A stretch of DNA of 64,000 nucleotides from Paramecium sonneborni. Taxonomy: Eukaryota > Ciliophora > Oligohymenophorea > Peniculida > Parameciidae. A program made the translations under genes and the position numbers. The notes under the pieces are model-generated. The model was not told where the DNA came from. It ran no database searches and saw only the letters and a program-made list of their open reading frames with translations. Within the stretch, counting starts at the first letter, position 1. Each line of letters opens with the position of its first letter. Location: contig CAJJDN010000003.1 in NCBI GenBank assembly GCA_905182985.1, positions 72,472-136,471 on the forward strand, written 5' to 3'. This document shows positions 11,637-23,681 of the stretch, one piece after another.

Positions 11637-11961
11637 ATGAGCGAGTTAATTAAATAAAAAGCTAAAAACTAAGTGTTCTTTAGAATTGTACTCATTTAAT
11701 AGAGAGAGTATAGTATTGCTGGACTTTTAACTAATAAAATTCCCTAATAATTTTATTATCATAATACATTAGTTTAAAAAATTAATAGGGCTAGAATTAA
11801 GGGATGAAAATAAGATTTCTCTATTACATATTCTGAAATAGTTTAGTGAGGAAATACTTATACATTAGGCAACTTTCACCAAAAAATATATGAAATTAGT
11901 GATTTACCTATTAATGTTAAGGGCACATAGTTTGCTTTAAAGATTGCCCTACTTTTTGTGA
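11637..11961 (+). CDS. Uncertain small protein, about 98 aa
   Basis: Starting at MSELIKQKAKNQV, a 28-nt intron (11675-11702) shifts into a longer frame (ESIVLLDFQLIKF then KLIGLELRDENK) ending at TGA 11959-11961, exactly 99 codons. Unspliced, the first frame stops at 11805-11807 and gives a different 56-aa product. A second candidate intron (about 11847-11869) would lead to an alternative C-terminus with a hydrophobic helix. The donor GTTC is not the usual GTA, so this model is tentative. Confidence 0.33.
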
Positions 11962-12013
11962 GTCTTGCAATTTATTCGAATTTTTAATTCATATATTATT
12001 TTATAATAATTTT

Positions 12014-12914
12014 TCATTAAAATATTAAATATTCAATATTCATAGTTAATTAAACAAAATTGTGAGTCTAATCATGCTTACAGATCTTAAGACATTATTT
12101 ACATAAATCAAAATCTGGGCATTCACAACAGTAATATCTTAGGTTATAAATTGGTTTAGCATAACAATAATCACAAATAATTTAATCATGTATATTCTTT
12201 TTATGTATTTTAAATTTTTTCATAAGCTTATTTTTTTAATCCATTAATTTAATTTATGTATGTTATTTAAGTTTATTCCAATCAATAAAATTATTACATA
12301 AAATAAAAATATGAGCAGCGCAATGCTCTTTCTCTCTTCTTAACCCATTACACTTCTCGCAGATTTAAAAGAAAAAACAAACTATACATCTAAAATAATT
12401 ATTTTTTTCCAATTTCTAATAGCAAAATTAACATTTGTGATATTCAGTCTCATCTTAATGATAAATTTAAGATATTGAAACATGTTAAAATTATTCATTC
12501 AATTATTCAATTTCTTAATTATCCTCACTTAATTATGAATACCTCTTAGACAATTTTTCTTACCATACTTCAGCATCTTAAATCATATCCTTAGAAACAA
12601 ATTCATCCTATTTTAGATTAATGATATAGAGCAAAGGATAATTTCTAAAAATTATTGAAAATTGGATACCCTTCTTTTAGATTTTAGATCTTATTCAAAA
12701 ATAATTAAAAATCTAGTGGACAAGCAAGATAAATGACTCTATCTCTGAAGTCGAGACAATAACACAAAGTAAATTTAAAAGGTAAAAGAAATTTATCATT
12801 TAAAGAGTTCAAGAATGATTTAAAATCATTAGTTAATTTGATTTAGGCTTGCTCTTTATCTATATTGTTGTGTACTGTAATTGTAGCTGATTAAGGTAAT
12901 CTATAAAAATTCAT
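12014..12914 (-). CDS. ZZ-type zinc-finger protein with possible N-terminal PB1 domain, 291 aa
   Basis: One 25-nt intron (12645-12669) gives 292 codons. The C-terminal quarter is a clear ZZ finger: HDQIICDYCYAKPIYNLRYY followed by CCECPDFDLCKQC and an HDQTHNF end. A second Cys-rich block (KCQFCYQ ... CIVC ... CEKC) precedes it. The N-terminus (TITVHNN ... FKFTLCYCLDFRDRVIYLAC) has the strand-helix-strand and acidic look of a PB1 domain, which is weaker evidence. PB1 plus ZZ is the layout of p62/NBR1-type autophagy receptors and some kinase scaffolds. No LIR or UBA is obvious. Confidence 0.66.
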
Positions 12915-12948
12915 TTAAATATATATACATATTCATTATAACATAAAT

Positions 12949-14211
12949 TCATTCTAATTCAATATCATCTAAACAAATTTTGAAGAGATCAGACATTTAT
13001 AATGTGGCAATAGGTTCTTAATTTTCATTCAAGCACACTAAACTACCTCTAGAAGAGAGTAATAGATTTTCAACAACCTAAATAAAATTAATGAATACTT
13101 CTTTTAAGGTTTATTTCATATGAAATAATTCTTTATTACAGATAGAAAATCCAGCAAATTGTTTTTTCTCGATTTTGATAAAGTTTAATAGATCTATAGC
13201 TGGTCTATTCAACTATTAATAATACTTAGTTATACCATGTCAAACACTTAATATTTAAGAATAAATAAGAAGTCTCTTCTATCAATAAGTCCTAAATATC
13301 TATTATTTTAATCAACGATTGGAATAGCATTACGTTTGATAACATAGATCAATTTATAAAAAACACTAAATATTTGGATATAATTACTCATATACATTGG
13401 TGTCAAAAGGAAGTTTATCATTTAATAGTAAAATGTTATCACTAAAATAATTGATTTCTAATTCATGTTGTTCAGATTATTAATTGTTTTGATGATGAAC
13501 TTCAACTTTATGAGATTTCAATGATAATTATAAATGGAAATATTAACTAAATCCTTTAACAAGAAATGCTAAAATATCTTTTTATTAGAGAATGCCTACG
13601 ATAATTCTAGATTCAGTATCAATAACTACAATTCTTGTTACACCCTACTTTAATATCTTTTTCATAGCATCATTTAGATTATCAGCCATGTCTGCTTAAA
13701 CTAAACTACTTTGATGAAGACTTTCACCATAAGAATTGAACCAATCTCTAACTGAGATTGTCTTCAAATCAATTAACAATTTGTTTATTTGCTCTTATCC
13801 TATTAACTATTTTAAATGCACAGGAGTAGTACGATCTTCATCTTCTTCTTCCATAATTGGTTGAACCTATATTTTACTATTTCCCCACACTGACTAAAAT
13901 ATACATCATAGATTACCATTAGGAACACCATTCAAAATATTTTAATAGCATTTAAGTATTATTCGAATCAAATCTGTTTAGGTGAATACTCCATCATAAT
14001 AAGCTACATCTGGATTCCAAAACAATACTTCATCAATATGTGTATCAATAAACACATTAAAAACATCAAATAGCGAAAATGATTAATCAATCACAGCCAC
14101 TTAATTATTGATAGATAAGCAATCGTAAAGAGTACTATCCTATAAGAAACAAGTTAGAGTTTTCATATATTGATCCTTGATTATGTCTTCTTTACTTTAC
14201 ATCCTTTTCAT
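12949..14211 (-). CDS. AMPK gamma/SNF4-like CBS-domain protein, 396 aa
   Basis: Three introns (13890-13916, 27 nt; 13366-13387, 22 nt; 13213-13235, 23 nt) give an exact frame. The start (FLQDSTLYDCLSINNQVAVI, then QSFSLFDVFNVFIDTHIDE) matches the first CBS motif of AMPK gamma. Later motifs are NDAMKKILKQGVTRIVVIDT, then KRNAIPIVDQNNRYLGLIDR, and a final block ending in NEQEPIATLQMSDLFK. CBS pairs bind AMP/ATP and let the gamma subunit sense energy charge and regulate the kinase heterotrimer. The order and spacing suit four CBS repeats, though I did not align each. Confidence 0.78.
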
Positions 14212-14253
14212 TCTTTATAATATTTAAAATTGATATAATTTTTTATTCAAAAA

Positions 14254-16771
14254 TCACTTCCTTCCATAATGATCATCATTTTGATAACCATACTAATCTT
14301 TCTATTAATATTATTTCTAAATCTTGTTATTCGAATTCAAAAGTACTTGTTACCTTTTATTCCATTCTTCTATTGCCTTGTTTCTAGTTATTGGGTTTTC
14401 TCTATCATAATCTGTATCAAATCCCTAACATCCTTCGTCATAGGGTTTGCTCTAATAATTTTATTTCATTTTATACTTATTCATTGTTAACAACTGGAAA
14501 CAATCTTTCAGAAATATCTTCCATTGGTAAAGATGCATATACGATAGCAATTACCATTAATGTAACATCTAACAAACTTATCTCTTTGAAAAATGCATAA
14601 GTCATAATCATTTCTCCAAATGCACTCCATACTATTATGTATTCTAACATCTCGATCATTTCTATAACATAATTCAATTTTTTTATTACCTGTTGATAAT
14701 TAAATGCTTATTGATTCTTTTACTGTTCTTCTTCTTAAAATATTGTAATAGTCAACATAATAATAAATCAAAATACCAAAGGCACTACATGCAGTTCCTA
14801 AAGGTATAGCTGTTCCATATAAAAATGTAAACCACATTGTTTTCATTATGTCTGAATATCTTTTTGCTGATAAATAATCAGGCTCCTCCATTAACTTATT
14901 TGCTTCCTATTATGTTAACAATGCTTTTTCTCCTTTCCTTATTAAATACCATCTCCATATGTTTTTACAAACACTCCAAGGATCTACACACCATATAAAT
15001 GGAGGTAACACAGCATTCAGAATGAAAATTTAACTTTCATTTTATAAAAATCCTCCTGCTCCTTCGACATTTTTTAAAATAACAATATCCACAAGGAAAC
15101 TAATTATTGCTGCATTTAAGAATAATGCTAAGGCGTACTTATAAACAAAAGAAATTTAAAATTTTGTTTTACTAGATATTTTTTCATCATCAACAATGTA
15201 ATGAACAATTTTTGCAACTCCAAATTTGTTAAAAAGCACAATACTCAAAGAAATAGCATAAGATAAAATATTAATTTTTAACATGGCATCATGATCTAGC
15301 TTACCTTTGATTTCTTCTTCTCTTGCTTCATCACCATATTTAGCAACTTTATGAGCTATCAAATAGATTGAATAAAATGCTATAGCTTCAACTAAAATAT
15401 AGATAGCCCAAGCTTTGATTCTTTTACTAATTTTTTATTCAGTTTTAACATGTATGAATTCCCAATCAACTTCATTGGGTTCAGGAGCTTGTTCTATAAA
15501 TAATTTTTAATTATGCCAAGCTAAATCATTTGCTTACAAATTAGGTAATTTACCTTGATTCAAATAAGATTTCATTCTTTCAAATTATGTATGTGGATTT
15601 TCACTTAATACTTTGTTTTTCATTTCTTCATCATCAAAAGAAATAAATGCAATACCTGCAAATTTTTTATAATCTTATTAATATTTTTATTCTAAATGAT
15701 GAACTTCATGTTCTTTTTCTTCTATTTTTTAATTAATTTCTAAAACACTTGAATGAGTATAGTTATAATTATGTTCAACAATCAATTCTTTCTTTTTTTC
15801 AATTAATTAATCTAATTCTTTTTCTATAACAATGACATCCTCAATATCATATACAAGAACAACTTTTTTGACAACGATTGATTCTCCTACAACTGCTTCT
15901 TTTTCAAACAAATTTTTGAGTTCCTATTAATAGTCAACTCCTAATTCAGTAGGAATATTTTTGACACAAACAGTGTAATCAGCAGGAGTTAATAATTCTT
16001 CATCAATATTTGTATCAATTTATCTTTAACTTTTTCTGAAATATAATAATACACCCATAACAATAAAGAGATTTAAGAAATTAAGGATTTGAACATGTTC
16101 CATGGCTTGTCGATTGCTAAATTTTGATTATAGATTACTCTAATTTATTAGCTAAAGATAACTTAAGAAACCAGGAGTCAGAACAAAAAGGTATTTCCGC
16201 AATATGGCCTTCAATTTTTTCTCTCTTGGTGTGACTACAATAAGAGCCTTGATAGTTAGTGTATAAATTGTAAAGTTGTTTTGTCAATAAAGTGATAAAG
16301 AGTATTAGAATGCAATAACGTAAATAATTATAGAACAAAGTGAATCCTGAGCCAAGAAAAGACAAGGCCATAGGATCAGAACAATAAGGAATTTATTCTC
16401 TATCAACTTCAAAACCACAACATGGACAAGTCTCAACTTAAAAGAAAATAAATAAAAATTACCACTAAGAGTCTTAGTAGGATCTTTCTACTTCTCTCTT
16501 GTAGTTTTTCTTGATAGAGCATGTTTTCTAGCTATATCCCAATTACAAGGCATCTACAATGGATGGTAATGTTATCCTTCATGTTTATTATGATTTTAAT
16601 GAGTTTAATCAACATGACTTTACAAATGTTCTTGATTATTTGGTTATTAGTTTTAAGACATTCTTGAATGATTGTCTTGATTGTGCAATTAGACATTCTG
16701 GGACTAAATTAATTATTATGAAATTAAACCTAACCGATTGCATTAGAAGGGATTTCATTAGATGGTCCCAT
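14254..16771 (-). CDS. OSCA/TMEM63-type mechanosensitive cation channel, 796 aa
   Basis: Five introns (16704-16729, 16437-16462, 16117-16138, 14662-14689, 14452-14476) give an exact 797-codon frame. After a His/Gln/Asn-rich N-terminus (about 60 aa) and a CPCCGF Cys pair come an early hydrophobic helix, then a cytosolic domain with TPADYTVCVKNIP (OSCA-type RRM) and a coiled insert. The family signature APEPNEVDWEFI precedes at least eight hydrophobic helices. The C-terminal tail is hydrophilic (GYQNDDHYGRK). OSCA/TMEM63 proteins are osmo- and mechanosensitive channels of the plasma membrane or endosomes. A start at 16553 (MPCNWDIARK) would remove the His/Gln-rich extension. Confidence 0.8.
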
Positions 16772-16874
16772 TTAATGTTATTAATTAGATGATGGTTAAT
16801 TTTGATTATGATTCTGCATATATATTTATAGTTAATAATTTTTATTAAGTGAGATTTATGATAAATATTTTATT

Positions 16875-18552
16875 ATGTAGTCATAAAATTCTTTTACTTT
16901 ATTTGGTAATGCTCAAGTAAATGAAACAGAGTCAAACAGTGAAGTAAAGAAAAAAAGAGATGATTTTGCTACAGAAATCAGATCAAGAGATAGAAACAAT
17001 CTAATTAATCTAAAAAGATTAGCTTAAAATGTAGTTCATGTATTTATTCAATTTTAGAATTAAAATACCCAAATTTAAGATTAATTTCCTTTGATTCCAT
17101 TAACACTTCCTTTAGATATCTAATAAACTTTAAAATAATAATAAGAAGTCTTATAAAAGACATCATTTACATTTGAAGATTTCCCAGATTTAATAAAAAA
17201 AATCTATTCTTAGGATGTCGTTTAACTTCATTATGGAATTACAGGTTTAAGAAAAATGCTTTCAGTTGAAGTAAATATTAGATTTAAATAAAGAGTGGTG
17301 CTCCTATCTAATAAGTAATAGATGCAAATTTAGTACCAAAGTTAATAGAAATAATATAAAAAGAATAAATTCCTCAATTAATCCTTGAAGCTGCTTGGGC
17401 ATTAACCAATGTGGCAAGTGGAACTACTTAATAAACCTAATCAATTATAGACAAAGGAGGAATCAATTTGTTCATAAAGTTGCTGAGTTCACAATATAGA
17501 GACATAGCAGAATAAGCAGTTTGGGCCATAGGTAATATTGCCGGAGATTGTACATAATATAGGGATCTAATTTTAAAATTTGGAGGAGTTGATCCACTTA
17601 TAACTATCATAGAAAACGCTCAAAATAAAAATACAATCAAACATTGTACATGGTCTTTAAGTAATTTATGTAGAGGTAAACCAATTCCTGAATTCAGAGT
17701 AATTATTCAAAATTAATATTAAATAGTATGTCAAAAATGCATTACCTATATTCTGTAAAATAATCATAAATGAAATTGATCCAGAAGTATTAACTGATGC
17801 ATGTTGGGCTCTATCATATCTTAGTGACGGAGATAATAGTAGATTATAAACTGTTATTGATTCTTAAGTTGTCCCAACATTAATCAAATTATTAGATCAT
17901 TCTTCACTTTAATTAGTTATTCCAACATTAAGAATCCTAGGTAATGTTGTTACTGGGGATGAAAATTAAACTACCTATGTACTAAGCCAAGGATTGCTCA
18001 GTAAAATTCCTAAGTTGCTTTCTCATGATAAAAAAGCTCTTCGAAGAGAAGTATTATATTTTAATTATAATAGGCTTGTTGGACCATTTCTAATATTACT
18101 GCTGGAAGTAATAATCAAGTTTCTCAAGTTGTTAGAGATGCACCTATTCTTGAATAACTCTTCGCTCTTATGACTAATGATGTTGAAGAAATAGTTCGAG
18201 AAGCTACTTGGGCCATTGCTAATTCTACCAAAAATGGAAGTAATTCAGATATTTAACTTCTGGTTTAAAAAGGATTATTAAATGTTTTTAAACATTTACT
18301 TTAGGGTGAAGACATCTAAATATTGAATGTTGTTCTTGAAGCCCTTTTTAATGTTCTCAAAAGAGGTAATATTCTATTCTATATTACTTAGGTGATTAAG
18401 ATTTCTAAGATGATAATTATTATTTAACTACAATTGAACAAAATGGAGTTATCAAGAGAATTGAAGATTTACAAAAACATTCCAATCAAAATGTTTATTA
18501 GAAATGTTTTAACATATTAGAATAATATTATGAAGCAGAATCTGAATTATGA
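16875..18552 (+). CDS. Importin subunit alpha, 516 aa
   Basis: Five introns (17031-17057, 17271-17293, 17700-17727, 18051-18073, 18366-18391) give an exact 517-codon frame. The N-terminus has a basic IBB-like stretch (EVKKKRDDFATEIRSRDRNN). Armadillo repeats follow with the hallmark Trp/Asn ladder: LILEAAWALTNVASG, AEQAVWAIGNIAGD, HCTWSLSNLCRG, DACWALSYLSDG, ACWTISNITAG and EATWAIANSTKNG. Importin alpha binds nuclear localisation signals and links cargo to importin beta. It starts 103 bp from the divergent OSCA gene. The start at MQSQNSFTLFG is the first Met in frame. Confidence 0.92.
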
Positions 18553-18694
18553 TGTATTGTTATTATTCAATTTCAATTGTCAACTGTGTGTTATTTCTTA
18601 TTTCGTATTAATTAACAAAATAAAAGTTTTAATCAATTTATGATCTACTTGAATATAGAAATGAATTTTCAAAAATTAATATTATATTTATAAT

Positions 18695-20490
18695 TCATTC
18701 AATTTTTTAAACCTTAATAATCACTGAAGAATCATTGAGTTTTATACCACTATCATCAACTGGTTTTTATTTAAATGAGTCAATCTCAGTATCAAGATTT
18801 TATTCTTAAATTCTAAACTATCTAAACTAATATATCACAACTCCAACTAAATAAATAAAATTAATATTAGATACTAGATGTTAAAATGATTACCCCTAAT
18901 ACAATTAGTAAGATTCTGATTAGTTTCCATTATTAAGAAAATAAATAGGTTGTTACAACTTGCACAGTAAAATTCTTAGTTCTTCTGATGATTTTATTAG
19001 GAGATATATTATTATTAACAGAATATGACTGATTATATTATAATGTATAATATTACTTAAGAGATCTATGAGCATCTAATTTAAGAATATAATTACTGTT
19101 ATCAGAAAAACAAACAACTCTTGCTGGAACAAATCTGAATTTAGTAAGAAATGCATTTGTAGCAGTGACACCAAAGAAAAAATCATCATATTAATATTCA
19201 TCTTGATTAGCAACTTTTAATTTATCTTCTTCATAAGTATATTAAAAAAACTAAAAATCCCTCATTCCTATTTAGGTGAACATAATCTTTTCTTTATGTG
19301 GAGCAAGAACATCATATCCATTATTAAACACAATTTAATGATGATTTACACCACTGATTATAGCAAATTCATCTGTAGCATCAACATCTACTATTCTATA
19401 ATTACTTTCTTTTTTTGTAATTATTGAACAAGATTTTTCATTAAAATTGACTAAATATTCAATATAAAAATAGTTGCCATTAACTTCATAGGCAGCAAAT
19501 AAATTCTTACCATTCTTTGTATCAACAGCAATTCCACCTTTTTGAGATTCTACCTGAATTATTATTTCAAATTAAAAACCTACTTAATTGACAAACATGT
19601 ATGCTAAGATCAATCCTAATTTTGCATCAAGTAAATATAATTAATATTATCCATCTTTAACTTTTACAATTGAAAAATCTTTTAAATCTAATAATTCATT
19701 TTTTAGATTAAAATCTTTAAATGTTACTGTTTATTTATGAAAAACTTCAGTTTCTGTAATTTCATAAATATCCATTCCTTCTTTTCCAACTGCTGAAAAT
19801 AGATATCCATCAATTTCTTTTGTTAACCCTCTTTGCTCTCTTTTAACCCAATTTTAAATCTAACTAACAATCATAGATTTAAAATTATTCTCCATCTCTT
19901 TTACACTAAAATATTATGCAGAATCAGAATATAAAACAAAAGCCCAATTATTTTTTTTAGAATATACTAATTAAGGTAATTCTTCTCTAGCCTTAATTGA
20001 TGGAATTACTGGTTAAAGATTAGCTTTCCATGTTACACCTGCAAAATCTTTAGCATTTCCATACATTGTAAATCCTTATTTTTATAGAACATTGTCATAA
20101 TTAAATTTTATTAAATATGCTATGTCATCAGAAGTTATTGCTAACATTCCATCATTTATATGTACCATTCCAACAAATTCTCTAAAATTTAATGGAGTAT
20201 CCATCTCAAATTCATAACTAAAATTTTATTCTCATAATTTACTCTTTAAAATCATCCTATTAAATTATTGTAAATTGTTATGTTTCTGTTTATACAGTTT
20301 ATTGTCTAATCTAACAAAAGCTATTCTATTAAAATGGCATTAATAAAGCATCATCTGCTTCAGGCATTTAATATATTATATTTGGCTCTCCTAAATGAGT
20401 AATAAATGTTTCAGAAGATTCTTTTATTTCTACAATCTCTAATTCCCCTTAGCATATGTTAATCAAGAATAGTAAACTTAAATAAAACAT
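18695..20490 (-). CDS. Type I membrane protein of unknown family, about 570-580 aa
   Basis: The protein starts with a signal peptide (MFYLSLLFLINICQG) and carries about 500 residues of mixed luminal or extracellular sequence. One transmembrane helix lies near the C-terminus (RILLIVLGVIILTSIGVVIY, spanning a 28-nt intron), with a polar tail of about 45 residues ending QKIE. Introns at 20218-20242 (25 nt) and in the helix are supported by frame; a possible 30-nt intron near 19554 is frame-neutral. Beta-rich repeats and aromatic motifs suggest a propeller-like ectodomain, but I do not recognise the family. Confidence 0.65.
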
Positions 20491-20653
20491 TTTTAGTTTA
20501 TATTATATCATCAAAATTTTGTTTAATGCAAATTATAATTAATAATCCTTTATTTTTTTTTGACTTTTTGTTCTAGTTGATCCAAACTTAATATATCTCA
20601 ATGTCCTTAATTAGTAATTTATTATTTATATATATTTTTATGATTCAAAATAC

Positions 20654-21040
20654 TCAGAAATTTAGAAACTGTGGACATGGGATATCATTAAATTTTGGAC
20701 CTAAAATATTATTACTCATTGCATAAGTTTCTTAATCACTATATTTTCTATTTTATCTTTTTCCATTTGACTTTATTTATTGTTTCAAAATTGTTACAAC
20801 ATTACCATTTAATACTACTTATAATTCACCTATAGGTTCTCTATCTTTCTTTAAATATTGCCAATTCATTTCATAATCTGTTTTCCCTTGTTTATTTTAA
20901 TAGTCAACACAATTATCCAATTAAGAATTGCAATTTCCTTATTAATTATTTCCATTATTCTAATTCTAATCCATTCTCAAGCTATATCCTTCTGAATTTA
21001 CATTTTTGCCTCTTTTTTTTTAATAGTCTATTTGCTACAT
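20654..21040 (-). CDS. Hypothetical Asn/Gln-rich protein, 128 aa
   Basis: Intronless frame of 129 codons, MQQIDYQKKRGKNVNSEGYS to DIPCPQFLNF. It is polar, with a central N/Q-rich segment and no membrane helix or known motif. Its strand, composition and clean stop argue for a real gene, but there is no homology evidence. Confidence 0.5.
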
Positions 21041-21309
21041 TTATTCAAGCTTCCATTACTCATAATTTTAGCTCACTACATTTTGTATAAAAGAATTACT
21101 CTTTTTTATTTTTTTTTTGTTTTCCTTTTTTTTAATAAATTTATTTCTTTTTATACTTTTATCTTATCTTTTTCTGAAATTCAGTTTTATAAATTATATT
21201 TGAAAAACAACTGCTTTCTTATAAACTATTTAAACTCTTCTTGGCTATATCTAAATAATATTATCTATAATCTAATGATAGTTATTAATTAATTTTATTT
21301 AAACTTAAA

Positions 21310-22490
21310 ATGGAAATATGCTCATCTAAGCTCAATTGGCTTATTCGTATTAAGAAATTATTCTAAAAAGACAATGTTCTCAGTATTTCTGAATTGATTA
21401 GTTAATTAAAAGATGAAACTATTATGGAATGTACAAATCTATAAGATGAATTGTTTTCTTTAGATGAAGTTATTGAAGAAGTATATAAATTCAAGAAAAA
21501 AAGATTAACGTATGATGACTTCTTTAAAATTATTGGTAATCTACATTAATAGGATCATTAATTATCTACTTGTGTCAATTCTTTAGCTGATTCTATTAAT
21601 GATTTAACTTTAAGTGATACTAAAGGGAAATAAGAAATTAGAGTATCTTATAATGATCCTACAAAACTCATAAAAACATAGTAAAGCTATTAAGTTACAA
21701 GGCTATCAAAAAGTCCTAGATTAAAAATAGAAAATTTATAGGAAGCATAAAAAAAATTATTAGCTAAAATCACAGATATTGAAAATGAAATAGAATATGT
21801 ATTTATAGTAATTATAATTCAAAGTAGAAATAATAGCATTAGTTAAAGAAACCTCATTAATTATTAATTAAAGAATTGACTAAACAATTAACATTAAATT
21901 CAGATGAAATTTTATTAAATGGTGTGTCGAATTTTACTTTATAGGATTTTTATCTTGTGTTTCATAATCTTAATAAAGCAATATTTAATATTTCGATATT
22001 GATATTTTAAGAGAGATGTTAAGAAATTAGAGAAGTCACAATGATTTTTAAAAATCTCTAGGCATTAAGCATAAATAATCTTAATATTTAAGAATTAAAA
22101 TTAGAAGAACTCACAGAATTAAAAGTCTTATCTGTTGCTGGAAATCAGTTAAAAAATTTAGATGGTTTACCTCCCAATTTGATAGAACTTTATGTTTAAA
22201 ATAATCAAATTTCTTCATTGTCAAAAACTAAATTTCTCAAGATCTTTAATATTAGTGCAAATAATCTGATTTAATTGAATTAATTAACTTATATTAATAA
22301 ATCCTTAGAATTTATTAATTGTAATCATAATATGTGTTCAAACTCTAAAGATTATAAAAGATTATTATTCAAAATTTTTCCAAATTTAAAAGGCGTAGAT
22401 AAAGAAGATTTATTATTACATTCCACAATCTAATAGCCTGACTTTCATTATAAAAAATAAATGATGGATTTTTCCTTTAGTTAATCCTGA
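21310..22490 (+). CDS. Leucine-rich-repeat protein, 383 aa
   Basis: One 29-nt intron (21799-21827) gives 384 codons. Residues about 250-340 contain LRR units: ELTELKVLSVAGNQLKNLDG, LPPNLIELYVQNNQISSLSK and KFLKIFNISANNLIQLNQL. A capping segment with an FPNLKGVD-like LRR C-cap follows. The N-terminal 200 residues are helical with coiled-coil character (NLQEAQKKLLAKITDIENEI). This SDS22-like LRR plus coiled coil is common in ciliary and phosphatase-regulatory proteins; the specific role is unknown. Confidence 0.72.
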
Positions 22491-22616
22491 TTATAAATTA
22501 ATTTATTTTATAACCAATTTAATTTTATATTTTTTCTTAAATTTAGAATTATAAATCAACATTTCTTAATTTATTTAAACTATTTATAAAGCATCATTAT
22601 TTATAATTTATAATAT
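22491..22616. other. Convergent spacer
   Basis: Short AT-rich stretch between convergent stop codons; nothing else seen. Confidence 0.6.
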
Positions 22617-22986
22617 TCAGTTAGTTAATTCCTTAAATTCAGCCTCCAGTTCAGAAACTTGATTTTGTTATTGTTATTATTAGGATCCCGATACTTATTA
22701 CTAATTATTTATAATTTAAGATTAATTAATTGAGCTTTAAATCTATACATTTTAAAATGTAGATTATTAATAAGTATTTGGAAGATTAGGTTATTATACA
22801 TAGTTCATAGTAAAACAATTTGTACAATTAATTAGATTTGATACTTAATAATAAAAACGCATATTTACTTCCTTATTGATACATAACAGTTATTCTGCAT
22901 GTACCACAAATGAAATAGGCAAAAACTAATTTATTAATTTATTTGCAATTGTAACATATAAACGCATTTTTGTTTTTTGGAATCAT
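22617..22986 (-). CDS. LSD1-type zinc-finger protein, 114 aa
   Basis: A 25-nt intron (22844-22868) joins the two halves of a Cys4 finger: FICGTCRITVMYQQG, then ISNLINCTNCFTMNYV. The C-x2-C-R...MYQ-G...C-x2-C spacing is that of LSD1-type fingers (LSD1/LOL proteins and metacaspase prodomains). An upstream ICYNC pair may be a degenerate extra finger. The rest is a Gln/Asn/Ser-rich tail with a run of Gln encoded by TAA/TAG. It could act in transcription or in protein interaction; no peptidase domain is attached. Confidence 0.7.
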
Positions 22987-23046
22987 TTATGGAATCAGAC
23001 AAAAAATACATGTTGTCTACATTTAACTAAAATTTTAATTAATTAT

Positions 23047-23532
23047 TCACTTGTTTGCATTAACATCTTGAATTTTAACTTGAGAATTTTAGTTAGAATT
23101 ATCAGAAACAATCTATATTGCAGATAGAGTATGATGTTAAATTTGATTAAATTATTGATGAGAATTTTATATTTGATTCTATAAAATTAAAGAAATTTAG
23201 ATTTACTTATGGAACTTATTACATAGATTAAGTGGATTGTTATAATTAGTTTTATTGATTAATTTATTAACTTTATCCTGATCTTAGATTTGAGCTCTAG
23301 CTACTTTTTAACATAGGAATTGGTTCTTAATTTAAATTAGTCAAAACAACATTTTTATTTTATACTCCTAAAATATATTATAAAAGAATTTACTTGCATC
23401 ATCAATTGCAAATTAATCTAAATCATCTCCAAAATCTTATAATTCAAATATTCCTTCTTCTTATTGAGAATTTGTATATTTAGAGTTTTATTAATTAGAC
23501 AGCAACCCAAGCTTAGGATCATTAGACTGCAT
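23047..23532 (-). CDS. Hypothetical Gln/Asn/Ser-rich protein, 143 aa
   Basis: Two introns of 26 and 28 nt (near 23370-23396 and 23190-23217) give 144 codons. It starts MQSNDPKLGLLSNQQNSKYT and has an acidic patch (FGDDLDQFAIDD) and a low-complexity Q-rich middle. It ends NSQVKIQDVNANK. No domain recognised. It lies 149 bp downstream of the cyclin stop on the same strand; a shared transcript is possible but not shown. Confidence 0.52.
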
Positions 23533-23681
23533 AATGATAAAATAATTAGAATAATTATAATTTTTGATTTTTTAAAGAATTCTTAAATAATCCTAAAAAA
23601 GCCTTTATAACTATTGAAACTTTTATAAAAAAGAATTCTAATCTATATAAGAGTAGAAAACAGAATTAATTAAAAATTATA

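Noticed and set aside
16559..16792. Plus-strand ORF beginning MDGNVILHVYY
   Set aside because: It is antisense to the His/Gln-rich N-terminal exon of the OSCA/TMEM63 gene.
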